From the NCBI GenBank assembly GCA_965216255.1, contig OZ244148.1, positions 3,968,001 to 4,032,000 of the forward strand: a stretch of DNA of 64,000 nucleotides. Direction: 5' to 3'. A program made the position numbers and the translations under genes. The notes beneath the pieces were generated by a model that did no database searches, had not been told where the DNA came from, and saw only the letters and a list, made by a program, of their open reading frames with translations. Source of the stretch: G965216255 sp965216255 (GTDB lineage Bacteria; Bacteroidota; Rhodothermia; Rhodothermales; Bin80). Every line of letters starts with the position of its first letter. The stretch's first letter is position 1. Positions 19,187-27,169 of this stretch are shown piece after piece.

Positions 19187-19978
19187 ATGCCAGCACACGC
19201 AGCGATACGGGAAATTCTTGACGGCGCGGGCCGATTGGCGCTGACCTACTTCCGTAATGTCAGGCCGGTGTGGAAGGCGTCCCGGAGCTATGTCACGGAA
19301 GCGGATATTGCGATTCAATCCTATATCAGTGATCGGCTCATGGCCTGCTTTCCGGAAGACGGCATCATCGCGGAGGAAAAGGATCTGCGGGTGGCCCCGA
19401 AGTCCGGAGCGCGCTACTGGGTAGTGGACCCCATAGATGGAACGGCGTCCTTTGTGGCTGGATTGCCAGTTTGGGGAACGGGCCTAGCTCTCATCGAGGA
19501 CCTGGAGCCTGTTGCAGGCTACTTCCTGTTGCCGACAACGGGAGACTTTTTCTATGCTGAATCGGGGAGCGCCGTCTTTCGGTGCGGCGAGCCGGCGCAA
19601 ATGAAAGATCCGCAGAGCCTGCATCGTGAATCGGTCCTGCTGACGATTTCCCGTCTGCACCAACAGGTGCGGCTACAGGATGCGTATTCCGGAAAAGTAC
19701 GAAGTATGGGCTCGACAATCGCCCATATGTGCTATGTAGCCACCGGCAGCGCAGATGCCGCGCTGCTTGGCCGGGTACATGTATGGGATTTAGCTCCCGG
19801 TCTTGCCATGCTGGGCAAGAATGGCGGCGTTTTGCACTATTTGTTGACCGGGGAGCAGGTTTCTGTCGCGGATCTTCTGGATGGGAGTGCTGCACGAAGC
19901 CTCATGCTTTGTGGCCATCCGGACATGGTACGGCGGTATGAAGGCGTAATTCAAACTTCTGCCAGCGCAGCGCACTAG
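19187..19978 (+). CDS. Inositol-monophosphatase-family phosphatase, copy 2
   Basis: This is a 263-aa paralogue of the preceding gene with DGIIAEEK, VVDPIDGTASFVAG and VWDLAPGLAML intact. I use the ATG at 19187, 10 bp after the upstream stop, which gives exactly the same length as its twin; an in-frame TTG at 19169 would overlap the upstream gene. The two copies differ in most surface positions, so the duplication is old and the enzymes may have split substrates. They almost certainly form one operon. A decayed transposase tail begins within a few bases of the stop codon. Confidence 0.85.
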   Translation: MPAHAAIREILDGAGRLALTYFRNVRPVWKASRSYVTEADIAIQSYISDRLMACFPEDGIIAEEKDLRVAPKSGARYWVVDPIDGTASFVAGLPVWGTGLALIEDLEPVAGYFLLPTTGDFFYAESGSAVFRCGEPAQMKDPQSLHRESVLLTISRLHQQVRLQDAYSGKVRSMGSTIAHMCYVATGSADAALLGRVHVWDLAPGLAMLGKNGGVLHYLLTGEQVSVADLLDGSAARSLMLCGHPDMVRRYEGVIQTSASAAH

Positions 19979-19980
19979 CC

Positions 19981-20394
19981 TGAATTCCCACGCGTCAAAT
20001 TGGGGACTGAGGATATGACATTTGGGACAAAGATTATCATGCAAGTCGGCTGTGCAGCGCCCAGCCAGGGGATGGGCACTGCAGCGTTGTTGTACCCTGT
20101 GGCGTGCAGATACGGGTTATTGGTTCGGCGGGGCAGCAGGATGATAATGCGATCGGCTTTGATGGTAACGTCGGCCCCGGCCCGCACGAGCTTTCGGAAG
20201 AGAGTGCGCGGCTTGGCTGATTCCAGACCGTTGCCAATCCTGGTGGCCAGGAGGCGGTAGAGGGTGCTCGCGATGAGAGTGAATTGCAGGTCCACGTCGA
20301 TGTTCATCGGTACCGCGGATCTGAGCGCATCCATATGGAAGAAGTCGATGGCATCGGCCAGTGCAGATTCACCATGTCCCATGCAAGCCGGCAC
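19981..20394 (-). pseudogene. C-terminal remnant of DDE transposase
   Basis: The segment DAIDFFHMDALRSAVP to LLATRIGNG and IIILLPRRTNNPYL to PWLGAA matches the last ~110 residues of the intact transposase at 27170-28909 (DAINFFHMDALSAAVP, LLAHRIGG, VVIHLGRRAHN, PWLNG). The catalytic part is absent, so it cannot be active. The remnant abuts the stop codon of the second IMPase gene, marking a former insertion boundary. Confidence 0.8.
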
Positions 20395-20805
20395 ACTTGT
20401 GGTCCTTGCGGATGGCGTCCTCGTTCAGCCTCACCGCAACCGCACCCTTTTGCACCCTCAAGAATCGTCCGCCCTTGCCTCGACCCTTGACACCCTCTGT
20501 CAGACGCTTACGCTACTTCGCCTTCTCTAATGCATCCTCGAGGTCGTACGTATCCTCTGCACTATTTGTCTGCCCCAAATAGCCGGACAAGTGGCATTTC
20601 GGGAGTGTTATCGGGCGCACAGATGTGGTTACGTGTCTCGACATCAGCGCGTAACCTCGGCTACATGCCGCTCACCAGCCTCCTGATCCGCTGTAGCGGG
20701 CATACTGAGCCGGAGATTTTCGCGCTGCCATCGTAAATCCCGAGACCCTCCTTATAGCACCCTGCGGTTGACTGATGCTTCAGCGTTTCTCCACGCACGG
20801 GTTTC
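20395..20805. other. Intergenic, no gene seen
   Basis: About 410 bp between the transposase remnant and the propeller lipoprotein stop. Short plus-strand frames exist but have no recognisable content. It is probably debris of the same insertion. Confidence 0.4.
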
Positions 20806-21870
20806 CTAGCCGATTTCCGGCACCTCATAGTGCAGGATCATGGGAGCGGGCTTGTGATAGATCGCGTACAGTTCCCCCCCGTCCTCTGAAACACCAATCA
20901 TTAATGCACCATCCTCTATGTTCAGAACGGAGAGAGGCTGGCCTGTCCATGTGAACACTATTACGGTTTTGCCAGGCGGGCTCCACCAGCCGTTATCATT
21001 GGTCCAACCCAAGGTCCTACCGGAGTACAGGCCGAATATCAACTCGTCCGTCGCAGCAACACTAACATATCCGTATGTCGTCTCGTTGTTAATGCTTAAC
21101 CATGAGTTACCTTGGTCGTTGCCATGAACAGTATATTTCGGCTCGTGAAATAGCGGCCCCCTGACAAGGTGTATAATGCCCTCCACATCGTATATCTCAA
21201 GTCTGTCGGTATGGATAGAGCCGACAACTATCCTAGTGCCGTTGGAGTTCGTATGGACTTTGCCATCGTAGGCATGTTGTCTTACAGGCGCGGGAACCTC
21301 TGGATCGCCTGGCGGGTCCGGCCCTATGTAGCGACTGAATCTTCCACTAGGACCATACAGGGCCAACCTACCAGCCATGTACATGCCAACCGAGGCAATA
21401 CTGTCTCCCGCAATCCATGTTGGGTTCATTGGTGCCCCCTCTCCTTGAAGCCTGACAGTCCGGTCGGTCAGGGAATCCCCGTTGAAGAAGTGCATTGTCC
21501 TCGGCGAAATATCGAACAGCCAGCCTGCATCGCTTCCTGGCTTGAAATCAAGCGACCATAAGTAGGAGATTTCACGTGCTCCCTGCCCGCGCTCACCGAC
21601 CGAGGCTACTAACTCTCCCGTACGCCGATTGAACACATGAAGCGAACGGGAAGCCTTTGTATCCCCAACATAAATCTGACTGCCACCAACAGCAATGAGA
21701 TTCGGCTGCCCCAGAGAGTCGGAACCGGTAAAGACCCGGCCAGATAGATCGTAGGTAACTAGCGAATCCGTCGAGAAGCGTGTCAACACTGACAAAGGGA
21801 CCTCATTCACGAATACAGAATCCACGCATGAGGAAAGGGCCAGAGTTGTTATAAGAAGGATTCTTGACAT
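20806..21870 (-). CDS. Six-bladed beta-propeller lipoprotein (BF3164-like)
   Basis: This 354-aa lipoprotein starts at the ATG at 21870, with the signal peptide and lipobox LITTLALSSC. An upstream in-frame start would run through the intercistronic hairpin and is unlikely. The body shows propeller blades with IYVGDTKASRSLHVFNRRTG, WLFDISPRTMHFF, RLEIYDVEG and ELYAIYHKPAPMILHY. It resembles Bacteroidota BF3164-type/6-bladed propeller lipoproteins, which frequently neighbour genes for small NVEALA-type peptides, as here. The biochemical role of the family is unknown. It would sit in the outer membrane or periplasm. It is downstream of the peptide gene in the same transcription unit, separated by a GC hairpin. 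Confidence 0.8.
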   Translation of the reverse strand: MSRILLITTLALSSCVDSVFVNEVPLSVLTRFSTDSLVTYDLSGRVFTGSDSLGQPNLIAVGGSQIYVGDTKASRSLHVFNRRTGELVASVGERGQGAREISYLWSLDFKPGSDAGWLFDISPRTMHFFNGDSLTDRTVRLQGEGAPMNPTWIAGDSIASVGMYMAGRLALYGPSGRFSRYIGPDPPGDPEVPAPVRQHAYDGKVHTNSNGTRIVVGSIHTDRLEIYDVEGIIHLVRGPLFHEPKYTVHGNDQGNSWLSINNETTYGYVSVAATDELIFGLYSGRTLGWTNDNGWWSPPGKTVIVFTWTGQPLSVLNIEDGALMIGVSEDGGELYAIYHKPAPMILHYEVPEIG

Positions 21871-21886
21871 CTTAACAAAAGAAGCA

Positions 21887-21917
21887 GGGGCGTGGGCGCC
21901 TTGAGCCCCCACGCCCC
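21887..21917 (-). terminator. Intercistronic hairpin, likely partial terminator
   Basis: On the minus strand GGGGCGTGGG pairs perfectly with CCCACGCCCC across an 11-base loop, followed by a T-rich stretch (TGCTTCTTTTG) that runs straight into the ATG of the lipoprotein. Its position between a strongly promoted small peptide gene and a large downstream gene suggests attenuation that keeps the lipoprotein at lower level than the peptide. The U tract is imperfect, so read-through is expected. Confidence 0.6.
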
Positions 21918-21937
21918 CGTACTCACAACCGCGGTGC

Positions 21938-22191
21938 CTAATCGTCGTCCGGGCAACTGCCATCTACGAAGTGGTATCCGGGGTAGTTCTGCCCGTTAAG
22001 TCCACATATCGCGTTCTTGGGGCAACAACTGCCGTTCCCTCCACTGCCTTCCCCCTCTTTTTCAGCTGCACAGGCTTCATAGACAGCCGGGGGCTGGTCA
22101 GGCGAACTGAACGCACCGAACAACATTGGCGCCAACATCGCAAAACTGGCAAAAGCGTGAGTGAAAAGAAGAGCTTAGATCTGCGTTTCAT
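21938..22191 (-). CDS. Small Cys-rich exported peptide, NVEALA-like (frame broken by 1 nt)
   Basis: From the ATG at 22191 the frame reads MKRRSKLFFSLT and then leaves the coding frame. Adding one T to the TTTT run near 22163 restores an 83-residue protein: KLFFFTHAFASFAM..., a clear signal peptide, then AVYEACAAEKEGEGSGGNG and a C-terminal part with CC, C and C (SCCPKNAICG, DGSCPDDD). AVYEACA followed by a Gly/Cys-rich tail is reminiscent of the Bacteroidota NVEALA family, whose genes adjoin propeller lipoproteins as here. The lesion could be a homopolymer sequencing error, a phase-variable tract or true decay; the ATG at 22138 would give only a 66-aa leaderless product. The function of such peptides is unknown. 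Confidence 0.6.
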
Positions 22192-22221
22192 GGTACCTAG
22201 GATTATGTTTAGAGTGGCTTG

Positions 22222-22249
22222 AGTATAATCAGGAAATGGTCCCTGTCAA
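22222..22249 (-). promoter_or_regulatory. Strong sigma70-like promoter for peptide/propeller unit
   Basis: On the minus strand TTGACA is followed after 16 bases by TATACT, close to the canonical -35/-10 pair. It lies about 30 bp upstream of the peptide ATG, so the leader would be short (start near 22214). No alternative start signal is visible. The match to the general consensus rather than the Bacteroidota -33/-7 form is notable. Confidence 0.55.
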
Positions 22250-22339
22250 GGAGAAACTATCAAATATTGGGTACTCCACAAAGATACGCCGGGGCACTCT
22301 GAAGACCTAGCATTTAACAGTTTCTCGATCCACGATGGG

Positions 22340-22780
22340 ACGGTCTTACCAGAGTAGTCGACGTAGAGCTTCTCGCCGGCCTTGTGTTCGATGTGCATGC
22401 GCACATTGGCACCAAGCATGATAGAGCTCGCAGAACCTGCTATATCCATAACCCTCTGGATAATGGCCCCGGTACTTCTGCCACACCAGCCGAAGGGTTA
22501 TCCCCTTCGGCGCCAGTTGCCGCTTAACGTGCTCCCAGTTGGGCACCGGGCGCGTCGGCGGCGCTAGCTCCGCAAAAAGCCGCTGCTCCAGCTCCAGATC
22601 GGTGAGCTCTTCCGGCAGCGGCCAGCTTAAGTCTGCTTGCTTTGCACGGATGATGTACCCGCTAACGGTGCCAACGGCAATACCCAGACTGCGCGCTATA
22701 CGGCGCTTGCTGTATTGCTCCCGGTAGTGCAGGCGAAGGACGTCTCTGATTTTGCGCATGGAGGTTCGCTTGGTGGGCAT
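22340..22780 (-). pseudogene. Truncated, frameshifted IS21 istA
   Basis: The start MPTKRTSMRKIRDVLRL and the segments SWPLPEEL, RPVPNWEHV and PEGYGYSRFCELYHAW parallel the first ~140 residues of the intact istA nearby (MPAKRISMRKLKEILRL, SWPLPEGV, RPVPNWVYI, PDGYLYSWFCERY). The frame then shifts, and the continuation IEHKAGEKLYVDYSGKTVP holds the first catalytic Asp. After that the homology ends. It is a different, older IS21-type copy next to the complete one. Confidence 0.82.
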
Positions 22781-23025
22781 CGGTCTCTCGGAAAGTGAAA
22801 GAGAGCAACAAAAGCCCTGAGTGATATGCAGCACCACGCAGACGGCCCAAATCCGGGTTTTTGCCACCGCTACGGCTGGCCTATAGTACCCGAGAAAGTG
22901 TTCACGATCGATCGGATTGGGTGTTCAACATCAATCGGAATACCCGTTTGCATATTCCAGTGAACTCGACCACTTTGGTTTTGTGAACTCGACCACTTTA
23001 AGTGTCATAGCGTGGCTGGATTCGG

Positions 23026-23793
23026 TTAACGAGACGAGTGGTCGATTTGATGCGAGTGGGACTGCAATTCTGACATACTTTTCCGCATTGAATCGCCGGT
23101 GAGTTCAATCCTGTGCGCGTTGTGTATAAGCCTGTCGAGGATGGCATCAGCCAGTGTCGGGTTGTCCATTGCCTCGTGCCAGTGTCCCACTGGCAACTGG
23201 CTCGTGGCCACGGTCGAACTGCGTCGGTGTCGGTCATCCAACAACTCGAGCAGGTGTTGCTGTTGGGATGTCGTCAGTTGCGTCAGCCCCCAATCGTCCA
23301 GTAAAAGGACATGGACGCGAGCCATCTGTTGGAGCAATTTCAGATAGCGACCGTCGCCGTGAGCAATGGCCAGGTCTTCGAGCAGGCGTGGCAGTCGGTA
23401 GTAGCGGACCGAGAAGCCTTCGAGGCAAGCCTTGTGGGCGAGTGCGCACGCCACGTAGCTTTTGCCGACGCCGGTAGGGCCGGTAATGACGACGTTCTGG
23501 TGACGTCGGACCCAGTCGCAACTGGCCAGGGCCAGCATGAGTCGCCGGTCGAGGCGGCGCCCGGTGCGATAGTCCAGATCCTCCATACAGGCTGGCTGTC
23601 GCAGCTGTGCCCGTCGCAGCCGTGACTTCAGGCGCACATTGTGGCGCACAACCTCCTCGCGGTCGACCAGAAGGCCGAGTCGCTCCATGAAGTCGAGTTG
23701 GTCAATATCAGGCTGCGCCAACTGTTCGCGCAGCGCACTTGCCATGCCGGCAAAGCGCAGTGTTTCCAGTTTCTCAAGGGTGGGATGGGTGAG
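23026..23793 (-). CDS. istB: IS21 helper ATPase IstB
   Basis: This 255-aa AAA+ ATPase assists IstA in target selection. Walker A is TGPTGVGKSYVA and Walker B is VHVLLLDDWGLT, with sensor-like VATSQLPVGHWHEA and the ending DAILDRLIHNAHRIEL, all standard IstB features. I chose the ATG at 23793 (MLTHPTLEKLETLRF), which overlaps the 3' end of istA by 20 bp; a longer in-frame version would be read through istA. There is no defect. Confidence 0.93.
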   Translation of the reverse strand, partial: LTHPTLEKLETLRFAGMASALREQLAQPDIDQLDFMERLGLLVDREEVVRHNVRLKSRLRRAQLRQPACMEDLDYRTGRRLDRRLMLALASCDWVRRHQNVVITGPTGVGKSYVACALAHKACLEGFSVRYYRLPRLLEDLAIAHGDGRYLKLLQQMARVHVLLLDDWGLTQLTTSQQQHLLELLDDRHRRSSTVATSQLPVGHWHEAMDNPTLADAILDRLIHNAHRIELTGDSMRKSMSELQSHSHQIDHSSR

Positions 23794-25351
23794 CATGAGT
23801 ATTTTCCTCTGGTGTGGTGATGGTTTCGTCGTAGTAGTTGGCGCCACGGATGTTGGCGTGTTGGATAGAGGGGGCATCGTCCTGTGGCGTGGGGCGTTGA
23901 TCCAGGCGGTGCTTCAGGATGGAAGCGACGCTTGCGTACCTGTATGCCCCGAACGTCAGCGCCCGCTGACACGCGGCTTCCAAGCGCTCCGGTCCGTGCT
24001 GTTGGCCTAGCCTTTCTATCCCCCTCAAGGACCGATAGCAGAGTACGGGATGTTGCAAGTCTTGCATCATACACGTGATGAGCTTTTCGGTGGCAGGCCC
24101 CGCCGTGGCAATGCACCGGCGCAGATCCCGCGTGTCCAGGTATTGGCGGTGAGCCTCGGGCATGTGTGCTTCCAGGGTGGTGAAGCGCCCGGGCCGCGTG
24201 CTGCGCAGGTGCGAGGTAATGCGCTGCCCCTTCAAGAAGACTTCCACGGTGCGGTCGGTAACCCGTACGTCCACCTGCTTTCTTGCATGCACGTAGGGAA
24301 CGCTGTAGCGATGGCCGGTCACTTCGATGTGGTAGTCCCGGTGCACCTTGGCCTTGCGCCATGCGCCGAAGATGTACGGTGTCTCCGGCAGCGGTAGCAT
24401 CGCAGGCCGGTCCCATTTTTCAAACCACGAGCGCCGGCTACCCTCCAGCTTCTGGAAAGGTTTGCTGTTGAGTTCGGTGAGCAGCGGACGTATGTGCCGG
24501 TTGAGCTCATGCAGGCCGCAAAAAGTCTGATGGCGCAGCGGCGCCAGGATGCCCCGCTGAGCCCATTGAACCCCTTTTTCCACCTTCGCCTTATCCCGAG
24601 CTTTATAGGCGCGCGCAGGTACCACAATCACGCCGTAGTGCGTGGCCAGGTCGTGATACGTTGGATTTAGGTCCGGATCGCACCGGTGGGCCTTTACCAC
24701 GGCCGCCTTCAGATTGTCGGGAACCACGTACCGTGGAACGGCTCCGAAGAACTCAAAGGCACGACGGTGAGAGGCGGTCCAGTCGGGGAGCTGTTGCGTC
24801 CATGTGGCTTCGACATACGTGTAATTGGAGCATCCGAGCGTGGCCACGAAGATATGTGCCTTGCGCAGTTCACCCGTATCGGGATCTGCCACGGGAACCC
24901 TCTGGCCTGCGTAGTCCACAAAGAGCATCTCCCCGGGTACGTGGTCCAGGTGCATGACCAGATCACGCGCATTGTTCCAAGTGCGGTAGCGCTCACAAAA
25001 CCAACTGTAGAGATAGCCGTCCGGGTGTGCCTCCTTGTATTCCGCCCACAAGAGCTCCAGCGTGACCCCCTTCCGCTTGCGTTCCTGGTGGATATAGACC
25101 CAGTTCGGGACGGGACGCTGCGCTTTGGGGGTCACAGGCTTGGCGAAAAGCTTTTCTTCGAGCACCTCTTCCGTAACGCCCTCCGGCAACGGCCATGAGA
25201 GAGCGGCATCGCGGGCGCGGCGCAAATAGTCTATGACCGTACTGTGCGACAATCCCAGGCAGCGGGCTATGGCCCGCACACCCATCTCGCCCTCATGCTT
25301 CAGGCGAAGTATTTCTTTGAGTTTACGCATGGAGATTCTTTTTGCAGGCAT
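23774..25351 (-). CDS. istA: IS21 transposase IstA
   Basis: This 525-aa DDE transposase has an N-terminal helix-turn-helix (VRAIARCLGLSHSTVIDYL, about residues 25-45). The rve-type catalytic core has D in LFVDYAGQRVP, D in VVPDNLKAAV and E in ARDKAKVEKGVQ, and a C-terminal beta-barrel region (YSVPYVHARKQVDVRV) follows. Length is in the normal range, and the DDE triad is complete. A second methionine at codon 8 is an alternative start. It forms a unit with istB. Confidence 0.93.
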   Translation of the reverse strand: MPAKRISMRKLKEILRLKHEGEMGVRAIARCLGLSHSTVIDYLRRARDAALSWPLPEGVTEEVLEEKLFAKPVTPKAQRPVPNWVYIHQERKRKGVTLELLWAEYKEAHPDGYLYSWFCERYRTWNNARDLVMHLDHVPGEMLFVDYAGQRVPVADPDTGELRKAHIFVATLGCSNYTYVEATWTQQLPDWTASHRRAFEFFGAVPRYVVPDNLKAAVVKAHRCDPDLNPTYHDLATHYGVIVVPARAYKARDKAKVEKGVQWAQRGILAPLRHQTFCGLHELNRHIRPLLTELNSKPFQKLEGSRRSWFEKWDRPAMLPLPETPYIFGAWRKAKVHRDYHIEVTGHRYSVPYVHARKQVDVRVTDRTVEVFLKGQRITSHLRSTRPGRFTTLEAHMPEAHRQYLDTRDLRRCIATAGPATEKLITCMMQDLQHPVLCYRSLRGIERLGQQHGPERLEAACQRALTFGAYRYASVASILKHRLDQRPTPQDDAPSIQHANIRGANYYDETITTPEENTHAHPSHP

Positions 25352-25468
25352 GGATTACCTCGTGAATGAATGACGAGGCACCCCATACCCAGGGCGTTAA
25401 CAAAATCTCCAGTCGCGCAGACAGCCCAGCTAGACCGACCCGGATCCCCATTCCGGTAGTCGACAAAA

Positions 25469-25560
25469 AGTGGTCGACTTCCACTGGAATAGGTGGTCGG
25501 CATCAGCCGGAATGAGTGGTCGACTTCCACCGGAATAGATGGTCGAAATCGACCGGAATA
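25469..25560 (-). repeat. IS21 terminal repeats (right end)
   Basis: Four imperfect ~23-bp direct repeats of the type GTGGTCGACTTCCACCGGAAT start near 25469, 25493, 25516 and 25539. They are likely transposase-binding sites upstream of istA. Inverted counterparts lie at 22956-23000. Confidence 0.75.
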
Positions 25561-25846
25561 TGCACCCGTTCAACATCCGTCGGATTATCCACTCCTCAAG
25601 CGGCGATCTCACGGCCTTCGTCGCACTACTACACGTCCAGGAGCAGTTTGCGCGATCTGAGAGGCTGCCGGACGTCTGCCGGCGCTTCCAGGAGCAAGGA
25701 AGCGGGACACCGGGACGCTTTGGCTGAGCTTACCTGCGAACTGATGACGCCTCCGAACCGCGACTATGCGTGAGGCACCCCATTCATTGGAGAAACCTGT
25801 CCCGACTGCCGTCACGCACTGCGGAACGGGACCGAACAAATCCACT

Positions 25847-25890
25847 CGAGCTTCGAGGCTCCGCAGCTCGCTGCTTCGCCTCGAAGCTCG
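25847..25890. terminator. Perfect 12-bp inverted repeat, possible terminator
   Basis: CGAGCTTCGAGG at 25847-25858 is exactly complementary to CCTCGAAGCTCG at 25879-25890, with a 20-base loop that contains further pairing. It is followed by a T/A-rich stretch (CTCTTTATAAAATC). It could end transcription from the left or be a recombination scar beside the IS21 end. Confidence 0.45.
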
Positions 25891-25912
25891 GCCTCCCTCT
25901 TTATAAAATCTT

Positions 25913-25949
25913 AATTGTCGTCAACCCAAAAAAGCATTGACGTTGATCA
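25913..25949. repeat. 37-bp dispersed repeat, copy 1
   Basis: AATTGTCGTC-x-ACCC followed after fixed spacing by TTGACGTTGATCA. The same arrangement with the same 24-bp offset occurs at 33294-33330. It may be an end or binding site of an unidentified mobile element. Confidence 0.55.
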
Positions 25950-26151
25950 GGTGGAGGCGCGTAGGGCCTTACCGTATAGAATTACACGATTCTGCTTCCC
26001 ACCCTCCTAGCATAAAAGCGATGCCGTAAAGCTGAGAGCACCCAAATCGCATCAAGGGCGTGAACCAACGTGATCCAGGCGGACACAAGGTATTGAGGCG
26101 AAATATGGCTACACATGATCGGAGATCGCCCCCCGGCCACAGTCTCCAGTT

Positions 26152-27090
26152 CTAGCGGACATAATGGGGTGCCCCGACGAAGGCTCGTCTGCACCGCATA
26201 AGCTTTACGCCTTGCTCTGTCATCTCCACAGACACCGGCGTTACGTAGGGACGGCCATCTACATCGTCGCCGCCGAGCAACAACACGGACTTCCTGCCAA
26301 TCGGCCAACGTGCCGAAACGGTATGGCTTGCGACAGTTTCAGCGAGTCTCTGCTCTATTGCGACCCGCAGATTGGGGCGATGCTCTTTGCGTGCTATTAT
26401 ATGCAGGTTCTTGTCTGCCCCAACAGACAGTGCCGCAAATCTCGCCATAGGCGGCCGCGGAGGCAGTTCGACACGAACATCGGGGGGCGTAAGGAAAAAA
26501 CACACCGTGATGACGCTGTCCTCGCTGTCCTCCCCTTCAATGAGAACCTGATTCTGCTCCCACTGCTTTTGTACTTGTGCAGCATCATGATTTTTCGTCG
26601 GTCCCATGCCAGCTGACCACACGGTAAAGAGCAGCTTCACCGATGCGGGCAAGGGGGACTCTCGCGGTGGCTCTTTCCATTTCATTTTGTCCCACGGAGG
26701 CCGGTCGACCTTGAGGTGCTGCCGGCCGGAGGCGTGAAGGCTTATCTTCGCGCCCTCCATGATGTCCCGGGGAATTATGTACACCTCCCCCCTTCCTCGT
26801 GCTTCAACCTTCCACATACTCCCCGCCGAACCGTCCGTGAGTTTGACAGCAAACCGGATCGGGCCAGACCGGAGCAACGGGGGGAAATCCGCCCGGACCG
26901 AGACAAACTCCTGCTGCCTGGTTGATTCGTGGCTTTCGCGCATCTCTTGGAACCGCTTCGCCAGCTGGCTGGCCACGTGGCGCGGAACCACCACAGGAAT
27001 CCCGGACTGACAGGCCGCGAGACACTCCTCAAGCGTTTTGGCAGTGATTTCGACTGGAGGAATGGTGTTCGGGTCAAGTGGCTTTGTCAT
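26152..27090 (-). CDS. Hypothetical protein, 312 aa
   Basis: I do not recognise this protein. I use the ATG at 27090 (MTKPLDPNTIPPVEITA); a GTG at 27111 would add seven residues. The visible organisation is an N-terminal segment with a helix that may pair with MRESHESTRQQEF, then a beta-rich stretch RFAVKLTDGSAGSMWKV and EVYIIPRDIMEGAKISLHAS. That kind of GxVYI...KxSLHxSG pattern occurs in uncharacterised proteins carried on accessory DNA. There is no signal peptide or membrane segment. It lies between the IS21 and another IS on the same strand, an island-like position, so cargo or a defence-related role is possible but unsupported. Confidence 0.6.
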   Translation of the reverse strand: MTKPLDPNTIPPVEITAKTLEECLAACQSGIPVVVPRHVASQLAKRFQEMRESHESTRQQEFVSVRADFPPLLRSGPIRFAVKLTDGSAGSMWKVEARGRGEVYIIPRDIMEGAKISLHASGRQHLKVDRPPWDKMKWKEPPRESPLPASVKLLFTVWSAGMGPTKNHDAAQVQKQWEQNQVLIEGEDSEDSVITVCFFLTPPDVRVELPPRPPMARFAALSVGADKNLHIIARKEHRPNLRVAIEQRLAETVASHTVSARWPIGRKSVLLLGGDDVDGRPYVTPVSVEMTEQGVKLMRCRRAFVGAPHYVR

Positions 27091-27169
27091 GTGCTGTTGG
27101 GCGGATACCACTAGCCTCGATGTCCAGCGGGATTAATTGATATGAGATGTGTTCTGGGTTGACTTTTCA

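Larger units (their letters stand above)
22956..25560 (-). mobile_element. Complete IS21-family element
   Basis: The element carries istA and istB in the usual order with a 20-bp overlap. The right end has a cluster of ~23-bp repeats built on GTGGTCGACTTCCACCGGAA, and the left end has inverted copies (TATTCCAGTGAACTCGACCAC near 22956 and GTGAACTCGACCAC near 22986). Multiple inverted end repeats are typical for IS21. The exact outer ends and target duplication are not resolved. Both genes are open, so it may be active. Confidence 0.8.
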
